Shown here: positions 16,121 through 25,060 of the stretch, in pieces
Numbering within the stretch: the stretch's first letter is position 1
How the letters are laid out: every line of letters begins with the position of its first letter
Origin: MED-G105 sp039814575
GTDB taxonomy: Bacteria > Pseudomonadota > Alphaproteobacteria > Caulobacterales > Parvularculaceae
Length of the DNA: 64,000 nt
Reading direction: 5' to 3'
Assembly: GCA_039814575.1 (NCBI GenBank)
Contig: JBCCAY010000013.1
Location: forward strand, 33,227 to 97,226
The notes under the pieces: model-generated
Told to the model about the DNA's origin: nothing
Seen by the model: only the letters and a program-made list of their open reading frames with translations
Database searches by the model: none
Translations under genes and position numbers: made by a program

Positions 16121-17418
16121 TCGGCCCTCGCACCGGCGCCAGCGAGCCAGCGATCGATTTCAGCCTGGAATACGGCCGCTTCGCCCTCCTCCAAGCCGTC
16201 AATCGCTTCACCTACAAAGGCTTTAATCAAAAGCCCGCGCGCCGCGTCGGCCGAGAGGCCCCGTTGGCGAAGATAAAAAAGCGCTTCTTCGTCAAGGGCG
16301 CCGGCTGTCGATCCATGCGCGCACTCCACATCATCCGCGTAGATTTCTAATTCGGGTTTATGGTTCGCTTCCGCGGCGTCTGACAACAACAGCGCATTCG
16401 CCTGCATGTCGGCGTCTGTCTGTTGCGCGCCGCGCGCGACATAGAACTTGCCCTGAAACACCGCCCGACCACGATCGCGCACCGCCGCTTTGTGCTGTTG
16501 CCGCGTCACGCATTTTTCCGCCCGGTGCATAATGCGCGACGTAAAGTCCACATGACGCGCATCGGAAAGAAGCGCGGCGCTGTTAAGGTGCGCCTCAATC
16601 GCAGCGCCCTCATAGAAAAGAACCGTTTCCTGCCGCGAGAGCTTACCGCCAGTCGCGAGCGCCGTCTGCTCAAACTTTGCCTCAGCCCCAATCGCAATAG
16701 TGCAGAGACCATTGAACACAGTATCAGCGCTAACGTCTTGCCAAACCAGGCGACGCACGGCGCTCGACGCAGCAGCCTCTATTTTATGCGTGTAAGAATA
16801 AAATGCGCCAGCGCCTTCGAACGTCTCAATGATGGTGGCGGACGCATTTTCGCCCACGGAGGAAACCGTTTGCGCAACCGCGGGACTCGTCCCGGCGCAA
16901 ATGTGCCTGATGAGAATCGGCCGTTCGACCGGCGCGCCCGTCGCAACAATAATGCGCACCGCGCCGTCGCTCATCGCCTCTGTCAGCGCCGCAAGGCCAT
17001 GGTCATCAAATTCGGCCCCTAAGGATTGGGACGGACCCACCTCGATGGACAAGCCGGATGGCATGTCATTGGGGAGCGCCGATAAATCAACGACACCGTC
17101 GACGATAAGCACTTCAATAGGATCGAGACCGGCGAAGATCGACGGCTCAATGACCGCTGCCGGAGCGCTCTCAGCGGTAGCGCCTGTCGACGCATCGGGC
17201 GCGTACGCCCGAAGGGCGCCGCGCATATCGGTCCAGCGCCAGCCTTCCATCCGACGGTGCGGTAATCCAAGGGCGGAGAACCGTTCAAAGGCCGCGGTTT
17301 GCTCAGGGCTCGGAGCCGCGTGGCCGGGCCAATCGGTGCGCGCCCATGCTTGCAGCGCATCTGCCGGCGCGGCGTTCGCGGCCTTGTCATTGGCGGCCAA
17401 AGGAGTCGCTGTGCTCAT
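16117..17418 (-). CDS. sufD: SufD, Fe-S scaffold complex subunit
   Basis: 433 aa. SufB/SufD-family beta-helix protein: N-terminal helical part with LPHRRMEGWRWTDMR, core with DVSADTVFNGL, and C-terminal signature KPELEIYADDVECAHGSTAG followed by DEEALFYLRQRGLS. The His in AHGS is the conserved SufD His at the SufB-SufD cluster site. Forms the SufBC2D scaffold. It starts 5 nt after the sufC stop and overlaps sufS. Confidence 0.95.
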   Translation of the reverse strand: MSTATPLAANDKAANAAPADALQAWARTDWPGHAAPSPEQTAAFERFSALGLPHRRMEGWRWTDMRGALRAYAPDASTGATAESAPAAVIEPSIFAGLDPIEVLIVDGVVDLSALPNDMPSGLSIEVGPSQSLGAEFDDHGLAALTEAMSDGAVRIIVATGAPVERPILIRHICAGTSPAVAQTVSSVGENASATIIETFEGAGAFYSYTHKIEAAASSAVRRLVWQDVSADTVFNGLCTIAIGAEAKFEQTALATGGKLSRQETVLFYEGAAIEAHLNSAALLSDARHVDFTSRIMHRAEKCVTRQQHKAAVRDRGRAVFQGKFYVARGAQQTDADMQANALLLSDAAEANHKPELEIYADDVECAHGSTAGALDEEALFYLRQRGLSADAARGLLIKAFVGEAIDGLEEGEAAVFQAEIDRWLAGAGARAE

Positions 17419-17423
17419 CTCGC

Positions 17424-18170
17424 TTACGCCGCCTCGATAAATTGATCGTATCCAGACTCTTCCAACGCCGCAGCAAGCTCCGGCCCGCCGGACTTTACGA
17501 TCCGACCGCCCGCAAGGACGTGCACGCGGTCCGGCCGGATATGCTCCAACAAGCGCTGATAGTGCGTGATGACGACAAAGCCGCGCTCCGACGAACGCAA
17601 GGCGTTGACGACGTCGCCGACCATTTTCAGCGCGTCGATGTCGAGGCCGGAATCGGTCTCATCCATGATGCAAAAGCGCGGCTCGAAGATCGCCATTTGC
17701 AGCATCTCCATGCGCTTTTTCTCACCGCCGGAGAAGCCAACATTAAACGGCCGCTTCAGCTTTTCATCCGTCAGCCCCACAAGCTTGGCCTTCTCGCGGA
17801 TGAGCCGCAGGAAGTCCGCCGCTGACACCTCGCCCTCACCGCGCGCTTTGCGTTGGGCGTTCAGCGCGGTGCGGATGAAATTCATGGTGGCGACGCCAGG
17901 AATTTCCATCGGGTGTTGGAACGAGAGGAAGACGCCCTTCGCCGCGCGCTCATCAGGGTCGATGTCAAGAATGCCTTCACCGTTGAGCGTCACGCCGCCA
18001 TTGGTGACCTCATAGTCTTCGCGTCCGGCGATGGTATGCGACAGCGTCGACTTGCCGGAGCCGTTCGGCCCCATAATCGCGTGCACTTCCCCCGCAGGCA
18101 CCTCAAGCGTCAGACCTTTGAGGATTTGCGCGTCTTCAACCGCAACGTGGAGATTATCGATTTTCAGCAT
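17424..18170 (-). CDS. sufC: SufC, ATPase of the Fe-S scaffold complex
   Basis: 248 aa ABC-type ATPase: Walker A GPNGSGKST, Q-loop QHPMEIPGV, signature FSGGEKKRMEML (SufC-typical), Walker B FCIMDETDSGLD and H-switch VVITHYQ. It drives conformational change of SufB-SufD. ATG 18170 was chosen because MLKIDNLHV is the family start; a frame extends five codons upstream. The preceding gene is the small Imm32-like ORF rather than sufB directly. Confidence 0.95.
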   Translation of the reverse strand: MLKIDNLHVAVEDAQILKGLTLEVPAGEVHAIMGPNGSGKSTLSHTIAGREDYEVTNGGVTLNGEGILDIDPDERAAKGVFLSFQHPMEIPGVATMNFIRTALNAQRKARGEGEVSAADFLRLIREKAKLVGLTDEKLKRPFNVGFSGGEKKRMEMLQMAIFEPRFCIMDETDSGLDIDALKMVGDVVNALRSSERGFVVITHYQRLLEHIRPDRVHVLAGGRIVKSGGPELAAALEESGYDQFIEAA

Positions 18171-18174
18171 GATG

Positions 18175-18465
18175 TTAGTTATCATCCAATGTGTGAGGAG
18201 CGTGATCTCGATCCCAATCGTCAGATCGGAAATTTACTTTGACGTGTCCTGCCGTCGATGCATCTTTTTCATATGGGGTCAATCTCAGCAGACCGTCGGG
18301 CGCACCCCATTCAGGTGCAAAAAAATGGAAGTGATCATTTGTCTCGGATAACGCGCGGAGCTCATCAATGAACTGCTCAACTCCCTCTTTGTTAAGGAAA
18401 ATTTCAACAAAGCCGGACGCGCCCCCATTTTCCGAGACTTGAACGGTAATGCGTGGATTCGCCAT
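18175..18465 (-). CDS. Small Imm32-like protein inserted between sufB and sufC
   Basis: 96 aa (97 if the adjacent ATG at 18468 is used). The sequence has VEIFLNKEGVEQFIDELRAL, then HFHFFAPEWG and LRLTPY, resembling the Imm32 family of contact-dependent toxin immunity proteins in length and layout. The match is by eye and uncertain. The start overlaps the sufB stop (ATGA) and the stop lies 4 nt before sufC, so it is translated within the suf operon. Its bases look AT-richer than the neighbouring suf genes, suggesting later insertion. No toxin gene is nearby. It could instead be an uncharacterised suf accessory protein. Confidence 0.7.
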   Translation of the reverse strand: MANPRITVQVSENGGASGFVEIFLNKEGVEQFIDELRALSETNDHFHFFAPEWGAPDGLLRLTPYEKDASTAGHVKVNFRSDDWDRDHAPHTLDDN

Positions 18466-20012
18466 CATCCCACGCTCCCCTCAAGACTTACACTCACTAA
18501 TTTCTGCGCCTCAACGGCGAATTCCATCGGCAGTTCCTGCAAAACATCCTTACAGAAACCATTTACCAAAAGCGCCACAGCGTCTTCTTCGGAGAGCCCG
18601 CGCTGGCGGCAATAAAAGAGCTGATCCTCCGACAAGCGCGAGGTCGTCGCTTCATGCTCCAGAACCGCGCCAGGGTTCTTCGTCTCGATATAGGGCACGG
18701 TATGGGCGCCGCATTGGTCGCCGATGAGTAATGAATCGCACTGAGTGAAGTTACGCGCGCCCTTGGCTTTGCGGTGAACGCTGACGAGGCCCCGATAGGT
18801 GGAGTCCGATTTACCCGCCGAGATGCCCTTGGAAATCACCCGCGAGCGGGTGTTCGCGCCGAGATGGATCATCTTGGTGCCGGTGTCCGCTTGCTGATGA
18901 TTGTTCGTGATGGCGATGGAATAAAACTCGCCCTGACTGCCGTCGCCCTTCAAGACGCAAGAAGGGTACTTCCAGGTGACGGCCGAGCCGGTCTCCACTT
19001 GCGTCCAGGAAACCTTCGAATTCACCCCGCGGCAGTCGGCGCGCTTCGTCACGAAATTATAGATGCCGCCATTGCCGTCCTTATCGCCGGGGTACCAGTT
19101 CTGAACGGTGGAGTATTTAATCTCCGCCTCGTCCTCGACGACAAGCTCAACGACCGCCGCATGGAGTTGATTTTCGTCGCGCATCGGCGCCGTGCAGCCC
19201 TCGAGATAGGAAACATAGGAGCCCGGCGCGGCGACGATCAGCGTGCGTTCAAACTGACCGGTGTTCGCTTCATTGATGCGGAAATAGGTCGACAGCTCCA
19301 TCGGGCAGCGAACGCCCTCCGGCACATAGACGAAGGTGCCGTCGGAGAAGACCGCCGAGTTCAGAGTCGCAAAGAAATTATCCGAGGTCGGCACCACGGT
19401 GCCGAGATATTTGCGGACAAGCTCAGGATGCTCGCGCACGGCCTCGGAGATGGACATGAAGATGACGCCGGCTTTCGCAAGCTCTGCTTGGAAAGTGGTG
19501 GCGACGGAGACGCTGTCGAAGACCGCGTCTACGGCGACCTTCGGCGCCCCCGTCTTGTCGCCAGAAGGACCGCCCGTCATACGCGCTTCAGCGGCGCTAT
19601 CGGCCGCGCCGGCGACGCCGAGCAGCACTTCGGCCTCTTTCAGCGGGATGCCGAGCTTTTCGAAGTCGGCGAGGATCTCTTCTGGAACGTCGTCGATCGA
19701 CTCATATTTCGCGCCGGCTTTCGGCTCGGCGTAGTAATATGCGTCTTGGTAGTCGATTTCCGGATAATCAACCATCGCCCAGGTGGGCTCTTCCATGGTC
19801 AACCAGCGCCGGAACGCTTCCAAGCGCCATTCCAAGAGCCATTCCGGCTCTTCTTTTTTGGCGCTGATGAAGCGCACCGTATCTTCGCTGAGGCCCTTCG
19901 GGGCTTTCACCGATTCAATATCGGTGGTGAAGCCGTATTTATAGGTCTCAAGCGAACGGGCCGTTTCAACCGTCGCTTCATCAATGCCGTCTTTATACGC
20001 CGTATCAGACAT
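18465..20012 (-). CDS. sufB: SufB, Fe-S scaffold complex subunit
   Basis: 515 aa. Core scaffold on which the nascent Fe-S cluster is built with SufC and SufD. Seen: KYGFTTDIESVKAPKGLSED near the N-terminus, VPEGVRCPMELSTYFRIN, the cysteine in EGCTAPM, NFVTKRADCRG, and the C-terminal RLSEDQLFYCRQRGLSEEDA. ATG 20012 has GGAAGG about 7 nt upstream. 144 nt separate it from the upstream cysteine desulfurase gene, leaving room for an internal promoter. Confidence 0.95.
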   Translation of the reverse strand: MSDTAYKDGIDEATVETARSLETYKYGFTTDIESVKAPKGLSEDTVRFISAKKEEPEWLLEWRLEAFRRWLTMEEPTWAMVDYPEIDYQDAYYYAEPKAGAKYESIDDVPEEILADFEKLGIPLKEAEVLLGVAGAADSAAEARMTGGPSGDKTGAPKVAVDAVFDSVSVATTFQAELAKAGVIFMSISEAVREHPELVRKYLGTVVPTSDNFFATLNSAVFSDGTFVYVPEGVRCPMELSTYFRINEANTGQFERTLIVAAPGSYVSYLEGCTAPMRDENQLHAAVVELVVEDEAEIKYSTVQNWYPGDKDGNGGIYNFVTKRADCRGVNSKVSWTQVETGSAVTWKYPSCVLKGDGSQGEFYSIAITNNHQQADTGTKMIHLGANTRSRVISKGISAGKSDSTYRGLVSVHRKAKGARNFTQCDSLLIGDQCGAHTVPYIETKNPGAVLEHEATTSRLSEDQLFYCRQRGLSEEDAVALLVNGFCKDVLQELPMEFAVEAQKLVSVSLEGSVG

Positions 20013-20156
20013 TTTTCGCCTTCCGCCGATCCGTCCTGTCAGTCGTCGCCGCAATCTCAACGCTTGCGTCGACGCTTTCGCGTTTCAATTCTGTCTTACG
20101 AACGCGCCGACCTTGCGGATGCGCGCATCGCTTATTCCTATTGCAATCCCACACAC

Positions 20157-21302
20157 TCATGCCGCGCGCGCTTTCACCCGCGCATAGGCGCTGGTCCATG
20201 CAGCGATAAAAGCGTCCGCGTCCGCCATCATCGACGACCAACCGAGCGAGACTCTCAAGGCCGATTTCGCTTCATCCTCTGTGGCGCCCATAGCTGTCAG
20301 CACGGGGCTCGGCCTCGCTTTGCCCGACGAACACGCCGAGCCGGCCGAGACCGCGACGCCCGCCATGTCGAGCGCCATCACTTGCGTCTCGCCGGAAAAG
20401 CCGGGCGCTGAGCAACACACCGTCCCCGGAAGCCGCTCCACGCCAGCGCCCCAAACCCGAGCGCCCTCAGCGACGACCGCCGCTTCGATATGATCGCGAA
20501 TTGCAGTGATCTCGGTGTGACGCCCGATATCGTCGCGCGTCGCCGCAGCCGCAGCGCCGAAGCCAGCGATCGCCGCAACATTGTGCGTGCCGGCGCGGCG
20601 GTTCTCCTCTTGGCCGCCGCCGCGCAAGACCGGCTCTAACGGCAGGTTCGGAGCGGCGATCAACGCGCCGACGCCGATAGGGCCGCCGAATTTATGCGCG
20701 CTCACCGCCATAAGATCCGCGCCCAACATCGTGCAGTTGACGGGGATTTTGCCGGCCGCTTGCACCGCATCGACGAACAACAATCCGCCGGCGTCATGAA
20801 TGATGTCCGCCGCGGCCCGGATCGGTTGGACAACACCGGTCTCGTTATTCGCCAACATGATCGTCGCCAGAAACGGCGCGCCGTCGTCATTATCCGCTAA
20901 GCGGCTGCGTAGCTGCTGAAGATCAACGACGCCGTTGGCATCAACGGAAATGATCTCAACAGGCAGGCCCGTCGCTTCAGCGGTCTTAAGAACCGCCGGA
21001 TGCTCGACGGCGCTGACGAAAAGACGCGCAATTGCATTATCCGAACCAACATTGCGATTCGCTAAACCACTAATCCCTGCGTGAATGGCCTCAGTGCCGC
21101 CGCTCGTGAACACAACGCCGCCTACGGGCGCGCCGACAAGCGCACGAACCGCCTCACGCGCCGCTTCAACCGCGGCACGGGCCTCGCGCCCTTCAGCGTG
21201 CACGGCCGAGGCGTTGCCGACACGATCAAGGGCATCGATCATCGCCGCTTTCGCTTCGGCCCGCAGCGGCGCCGTGGCGTTATGGTCTAAGTAATGGCGC
21301 AA
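20157..21302 (-). CDS. Class I (NifS/IscS-type) cysteine desulfurase
   Basis: 381 aa PLP enzyme. YLDHNATAPLR at the N-terminus, FTSGGTEA, SAHKFGGPIGVGALI with the Schiff-base Lys, and active-site Cys in SAGSACSSGKARPS, the class I loop. Belongs to the desulfurase group that follows the Rrf2 gene in alphaproteobacterial suf operons. Start is TTG 21302 with GGAG 6 nt upstream, 3 nt after the regulator stop. It may feed SufB directly, or serve tRNA thiolation; context favours Fe-S assembly. Confidence 0.9.
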   Translation of the reverse strand: MRHYLDHNATAPLRAEAKAAMIDALDRVGNASAVHAEGREARAAVEAAREAVRALVGAPVGGVVFTSGGTEAIHAGISGLANRNVGSDNAIARLFVSAVEHPAVLKTAEATGLPVEIISVDANGVVDLQQLRSRLADNDDGAPFLATIMLANNETGVVQPIRAAADIIHDAGGLLFVDAVQAAGKIPVNCTMLGADLMAVSAHKFGGPIGVGALIAAPNLPLEPVLRGGGQEENRRAGTHNVAAIAGFGAAAAATRDDIGRHTEITAIRDHIEAAVVAEGARVWGAGVERLPGTVCCSAPGFSGETQVMALDMAGVAVSAGSACSSGKARPSPVLTAMGATEDEAKSALRVSLGWSSMMADADAFIAAWTSAYARVKARAA

Positions 21303-21305
21303 CGC

Positions 21306-21812
21306 TTACTCCGCCGCCGTCAATGGATGAGGGTCCGATTCGCGAGAGCCTGCGCTTTGCGCCTGCCCTCCAGGCGGTTGCACAGAAGCAACGCCGAGGA
21401 CCCGTCGCTCAATGACGTCTTCCAGCGTAATCGTGTTCAAGAAAATCTCGATTTGGCGGCCAAGTTCATCCCACAAGTCATGGGTGATGCAGCGCACGGA
21501 CGTTCCACGACACCCAAGCTCTTCGTTTCGCGAGCAAGCTGTCGTTCTAATTTCCTCATCGACAGCGGCGACAATCGCGCCGATCCGAATGCCCGCCGCT
21601 GCGCGCGCCAAACGATAGCCGCCGCCCGCGCCGCGAACGCTCTCCACAAGGCCCGCGCGCCGCAACTTGCCGAAAATCTGATCGAGGTAATTCTCAGAGA
21701 TGCTCTGGCGCAATGCGATTTCAGAAACCGCCGTCGGCTTCTCGGCGGAGCCATAAGCGGCGAGATCGCTCATCGCCTGCACCGCATAGCGCCCTTTTGC
21801 TGAAAGTTTCAC
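21306..21812 (-). CDS. Rrf2-family regulator of the suf operon (IscR-like)
   Basis: 168 aa. Winged-helix DNA-binding domain (MKLSAKGRYAVQAMSDLA, GGYRLAR wing). A three-cysteine cluster follows (CSRNEELG-C-RGTSVR-C), the arrangement that binds [2Fe-2S] in IscR, with the downstream His in CITHDLWDELG. First gene of the suf operon, so likely a Fe-S-sensing autoregulator that derepresses suf during iron limitation or oxidative stress. The C-terminus has an ~30-residue Pro/Gln/Ser extension. Confidence 0.93.
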   Translation of the reverse strand: MKLSAKGRYAVQAMSDLAAYGSAEKPTAVSEIALRQSISENYLDQIFGKLRRAGLVESVRGAGGGYRLARAAAGIRIGAIVAAVDEEIRTTACSRNEELGCRGTSVRCITHDLWDELGRQIEIFLNTITLEDVIERRVLGVASVQPPGGQAQSAGSRESDPHPLTAAE

Positions 21813-21901
21813 GTTGCCAATCGCCTTTTCAATCGATCCCGGGCCGTCAGTCCAAATTTCAGCCTCGCGCTCAAGCGGTATTCAGCTTCCACGCAATTTT
21901 C

Positions 21902-21918
21902 TTTCCCACATCGGGAAA
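21902..21918. promoter_or_regulatory. Candidate operator upstream of the Rrf2/suf operon
   Basis: A perfect 6-bp inverted repeat (tttccc-acatc-gggaaa) lies about 90 nt upstream of the Rrf2 start codon, in an AT-rich stretch. Its place fits a regulator site for suf autoregulation, but six-base arms arise often by chance and it is not a recognised IscR consensus. Confidence 0.25.
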
Positions 21919-22014
21919 AGTCGTGATATAGCGCGAACTTTCATCAACGGATGCGCTATCCGGAGGTAATAAAGATAAGCAATTTAGTCAACTTAATCTC
22001 TGCAGAAAAACAGC

Positions 22015-22051
22015 GGTTTTCCCACAATTAAGCGCTCCGAATCGGAAAACC
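22015..22051 (+). promoter_or_regulatory. Hairpin in the leader of the alpha/beta hydrolase gene
   Basis: An 8-bp inverted repeat (ggttttcc / ggaaaacc, 21-nt loop) ends 31 nt before the hydrolase ATG. It could form in the mRNA leader or serve as a protein-binding dyad in this divergent promoter region. No known riboswitch pattern is visible. Confidence 0.25.
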
Positions 22052-22082
22052 CGACCAAATTAATAAATAGGACAGATCAAGA

Positions 22083-22754
22083 ATGCCGGAAGTGGTTTTC
22101 GCCGGGCCTGAGGGACGGCTGGAAGGACAGTATCAAAAAGGTCGCGGCGAGAACCCGCCAGCGGCGCTTATTCTCCACCCCCATCCGCTGTTCGGCGGCA
22201 CGATGAACAACCGCATCTGCTATGAGATGTACAATATGTTCGCCAAGCGCGGCTTCTCGGTGTTGCGGTTCAATTTTCGCGGCGTCGGCCGCAGCCAAGG
22301 CGAATACGACCAAGGTCAAGGTGAGCTGGCGGACGCTGCAACGGCGCTTGATTATCTGCAACAGCTCAATCCGAACGCGCCGTTCGCTTGGGTCGGCGGC
22401 TTTTCGTTCGGCTCATGGATCGGCATGCAGCTCTTAATGCGTCGGCCCGAGATCGCCGGCTTCATCTGCGCCTCGACCGCCGCGAACCTTTATGACTTTA
22501 CGTTCCTAGCGCCTTGCCCGTCGTCCGGCGTTTGTATCCATGGCGAATTCGACAAGATCTGTCCGCCGGAAGACACCCGCGTCATGGTCGAGCGTACGCG
22601 CACACAAAAAGGGCGAAAAGTCGAGTTTCAAATTCTTCCGGGGGCCGACCATTTCATGGAAACTAAGGTCGACGAGTTTTTGGAAATGGCCGCCGCATAT
22701 CTTGATGCGCGTCTAGCTTATCCGACGCCTGAGGGCCCGCATTTCGAGGCTTAA
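22083..22754 (+). CDS. Alpha/beta hydrolase (COG2945-like serine hydrolase)
   Basis: 223 aa. Alpha/beta hydrolase fold with LILHPHPLFGGTMNN near residues 28-42, RFNFRGVGRSQGEYD, nucleophile elbow GGFSFGSW (Ser ~112), an acid in HGEFDKICPPEDTR and catalytic His in GADHFM. This matches the small soluble hydrolase group common in alphaproteobacteria, substrate unknown. AGGACAG precedes the ATG. It is divergent from the suf operon with 270 nt between. Confidence 0.88.
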   Translation: MPEVVFAGPEGRLEGQYQKGRGENPPAALILHPHPLFGGTMNNRICYEMYNMFAKRGFSVLRFNFRGVGRSQGEYDQGQGELADAATALDYLQQLNPNAPFAWVGGFSFGSWIGMQLLMRRPEIAGFICASTAANLYDFTFLAPCPSSGVCIHGEFDKICPPEDTRVMVERTRTQKGRKVEFQILPGADHFMETKVDEFLEMAAAYLDARLAYPTPEGPHFEA

Positions 22755-22791
22755 TGCATCTCCGGGCCTAACGCATTTCGAAGAGGTTTTC

Positions 22792-23751
22792 CTATTCGCC
22801 GGTCTCGAGCCGGCGATAAATAATGCCTTGAAACGCCCCTTGCACGGCCATCACGAAAACCTGGAAAAAGATCGTCGCCACGGCGACGATCAGCGACAGC
22901 AGCACGCCCATGAACGCCGCACCGCCACCGAGCCCCAAGAAGTATGTCGACGCGAGATCCAGAATGCCCGTGGCTAATCCGAAAATCATATTCAGGATGA
23001 AGATAAAAAAGAAAAGAAGCCCGGCCGCCCCGACTATGGGTAAAACATAACCACGGGTCATGGCGAACGCCTTTAGCGGAATAAGCCGGTTCTCCACGGC
23101 CGACCCAGCCGGCAGCGGCGACAGCCTTAAACTCAGATAAACATAAGGCGCAAAACCGATAAGCAACGCCGTAAACACAAAACCGCCGACGCGCTTGGAC
23201 GCTTCTTGAATTTCAGCCGGCGGCGCTTGGCCGGGGCGCGCTGATCCGACCCAATCAGAGATAGCGCCGGCGGCGCGCATCACTGCGCCCGGCGTCTCGC
23301 CGGTGATGAACTGCGCGATTAAAAGCGCCACAACGGCAATGCCGAAACTCATGAACGATAAAATCAGAACCGCGAAAAACGTTCGCGTTGTCGGCCCATC
23401 TGTACGCAGATGAAATAGGCCTGGGCGGTTTTTTCCTGTCACGACAAATTCGAAGACGCTGGCCTGAATGCCAGCTGTTAAATAAAGAATCAGCGTGATG
23501 ACGACGATCGCGCCAAACGCTAAGACCGGGATCGGCAGGCGCACCAATGCGACTAAATCGCTTAAGCTCATCGCCTCCAACGCGCCTTCTTCAAGCGCGC
23601 CGGCGTCAATGGCGAAATTCATAAAGACCGCCAGCAGCAGCCCGCCCACCAGAAACGGCGCCCACGCATAGCGCAATACCGTACGCCAATGGACGAGCCC
23701 AAACTGAACCGCTTCATTTGCGGCCGCGCCGATAGGAAACCGCGCCGACAT
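22792..23751 (-). CDS. Multi-spanning membrane protein of unknown function (paralogue 1)
   Basis: 319 aa with about six hydrophobic segments (for example FLVGGLLLAVFMNFAIDAGA, LAFGAIVVITLILYLTAGIQ, LLFFFIFILNMIFGLATGIL). I do not recognise a catalytic motif. The N-terminus (AAANEAVQFGLVHWRTVLRY, then AWAPF) resembles that of the next upstream gene (ALNFGVRRFETIMRLAWLP), suggesting paralogues. GGAGG lies 5 nt before the ATG. Gene is convergent with the hydrolase. Confidence 0.8.
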   Translation of the reverse strand: MSARFPIGAAANEAVQFGLVHWRTVLRYAWAPFLVGGLLLAVFMNFAIDAGALEEGALEAMSLSDLVALVRLPIPVLAFGAIVVITLILYLTAGIQASVFEFVVTGKNRPGLFHLRTDGPTTRTFFAVLILSFMSFGIAVVALLIAQFITGETPGAVMRAAGAISDWVGSARPGQAPPAEIQEASKRVGGFVFTALLIGFAPYVYLSLRLSPLPAGSAVENRLIPLKAFAMTRGYVLPIVGAAGLLFFFIFILNMIFGLATGILDLASTYFLGLGGGAAFMGVLLSLIVAVATIFFQVFVMAVQGAFQGIIYRRLETGE

Positions 23752-23851
23752 GACGCCTCCATAAATTTTAATGCGAAGACGTCAGTTTCGAACCATTGTC
23801 GCACCGCCGCAAGGGCCAAGGCGCGAACAAAAGAGAAATCCGGGTTTTATC

Positions 23852-25060
23852 TCAGCGAACGCCGGCCGCCTCGCGATAGAGCCGGCCTAAAAGGCCCGCG
23901 CTCGCGCCATAGAAGAAGAACAGCCACAGATATTGCGCGCCGATCTTCACGCCAGCCCAAACTGTTTGGAAAAACGGCAGCACCCACGGCGCGGGCGCGC
24001 CGCCATTAAAGAGCCGTGAGTAAAGCTCACTGAGCCGGAAAAGCGCCCCGACCGCTTGCCCCGCCATCGGGAAGGCGAGCCCAAACAGAACGAATTGCAC
24101 AAATAAAAGCGCCGCGAAAAACAAGCCTAGCACCGCGACCAGTCTGAACAAATTCCAGCCGCGCGTGACGGAAAGAGCGTCGCGCACCGCCATTGATCGA
24201 CGACAAACCGCGACGCCCGCATAAGGGAAGGCGCGAACGCTTGCATAGATAAGGATTGCAAGGGCGAGCGGACGGCTGGCGGCTAAGCCGCCGTCTCCAC
24301 GCACATAACCGAATCCTGCCAGGGTGCCCGCAATGAAAAAACCAAAGACCACAGCAACAAGAAGTCGCGCGCCGGCGGCGCGGATATGCGCTGTAAAAAT
24401 GACCGCTCCGAGCAAAAACGCCGCAGCGAAAACGCCATACCAGACACCGCCGCCGATCCGCCAAGCTTCACCACGCGCCGCTAAAACATCGCTCGCAGAT
24501 TTGACAGCGACGGTGTGAAGGCTCTCCGCGTCGGGGAAACTCACATAGAGCGCCTTCAACGCCGCTTCAGCTTGGGAACCGATAAAAAGAAACGCTAACC
24601 ATACCGGCGCCAATAAAAGCGCCACACCGACGCCGCTGGCGAGTTGACCGCCCATATATCGCAGTTGGTCCGGGCCGACATCGACACGTAAAATCCCCGC
24701 TGACGGGTGTTCGCCAACGCCCTTGAGACGCACGAGCGGCGCCATGAATGACGCCATCAAAACAAACTGCAGGACGAAAGCAGCTAATCCGAGCGCCAAC
24801 ATCTTGGGCGACCCAGCCGCCAAACCCGCCTGAAAAACCTGCTGCGCCCGCGCCGCTGTCGCTGCGAAAGAAAATCGTCCGAAAATATCCGCAAAGGTTA
24901 TGAAACGCCCGGCGGCGATCGAAAGCGCGCCGAAAACAAACGCCATATTGGTGATGATGAGAAGCGTGATTGGCAACCACGCAAGGCGCATAATTGTTTC
25001 AAAGCGCCGCACGCCAAAATTAAGCGCAGCGCCGGCCGTGCCAAAAATACTCAAACGCAT
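23852..25060 (-). CDS. Multi-spanning membrane protein of unknown function (paralogue 2)
   Basis: 402 aa, about nine hydrophobic segments (for example LPITLLIITNMAFVFGALSI, FVLQFVLMASFMAPLV, LGLFFAALLFVQFVLFGLAF). No recognised family motif. The N-terminal FGVRRFETIMRLAWLP pattern is shared with the downstream gene, 100 nt away on the same strand. ATG 25060 has GGAAGG about 8 nt upstream; a GTG 33 nt earlier is less likely. A membrane integrity or transport role is possible but unsupported. Confidence 0.8.
   Translation of the reverse strand: MRLSIFGTAGAALNFGVRRFETIMRLAWLPITLLIITNMAFVFGALSIAAGRFITFADIFGRFSFAATAARAQQVFQAGLAAGSPKMLALGLAAFVLQFVLMASFMAPLVRLKGVGEHPSAGILRVDVGPDQLRYMGGQLASGVGVALLLAPVWLAFLFIGSQAEAALKALYVSFPDAESLHTVAVKSASDVLAARGEAWRIGGGVWYGVFAAAFLLGAVIFTAHIRAAGARLLVAVVFGFFIAGTLAGFGYVRGDGGLAASRPLALAILIYASVRAFPYAGVAVCRRSMAVRDALSVTRGWNLFRLVAVLGLFFAALLFVQFVLFGLAFPMAGQAVGALFRLSELYSRLFNGGAPAPWVLPFFQTVWAGVKIGAQYLWLFFFYGASAGLLGRLYREAAGVR

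Noticed and set aside
18774..20411. A 545-codon open frame on the plus strand opposite sufB
   Set aside because: It lies antisense to well-matched sufB and the cysteine desulfurase, and its translation is Arg/His/Ala-rich with no recognisable motif: a GC-bias shadow.
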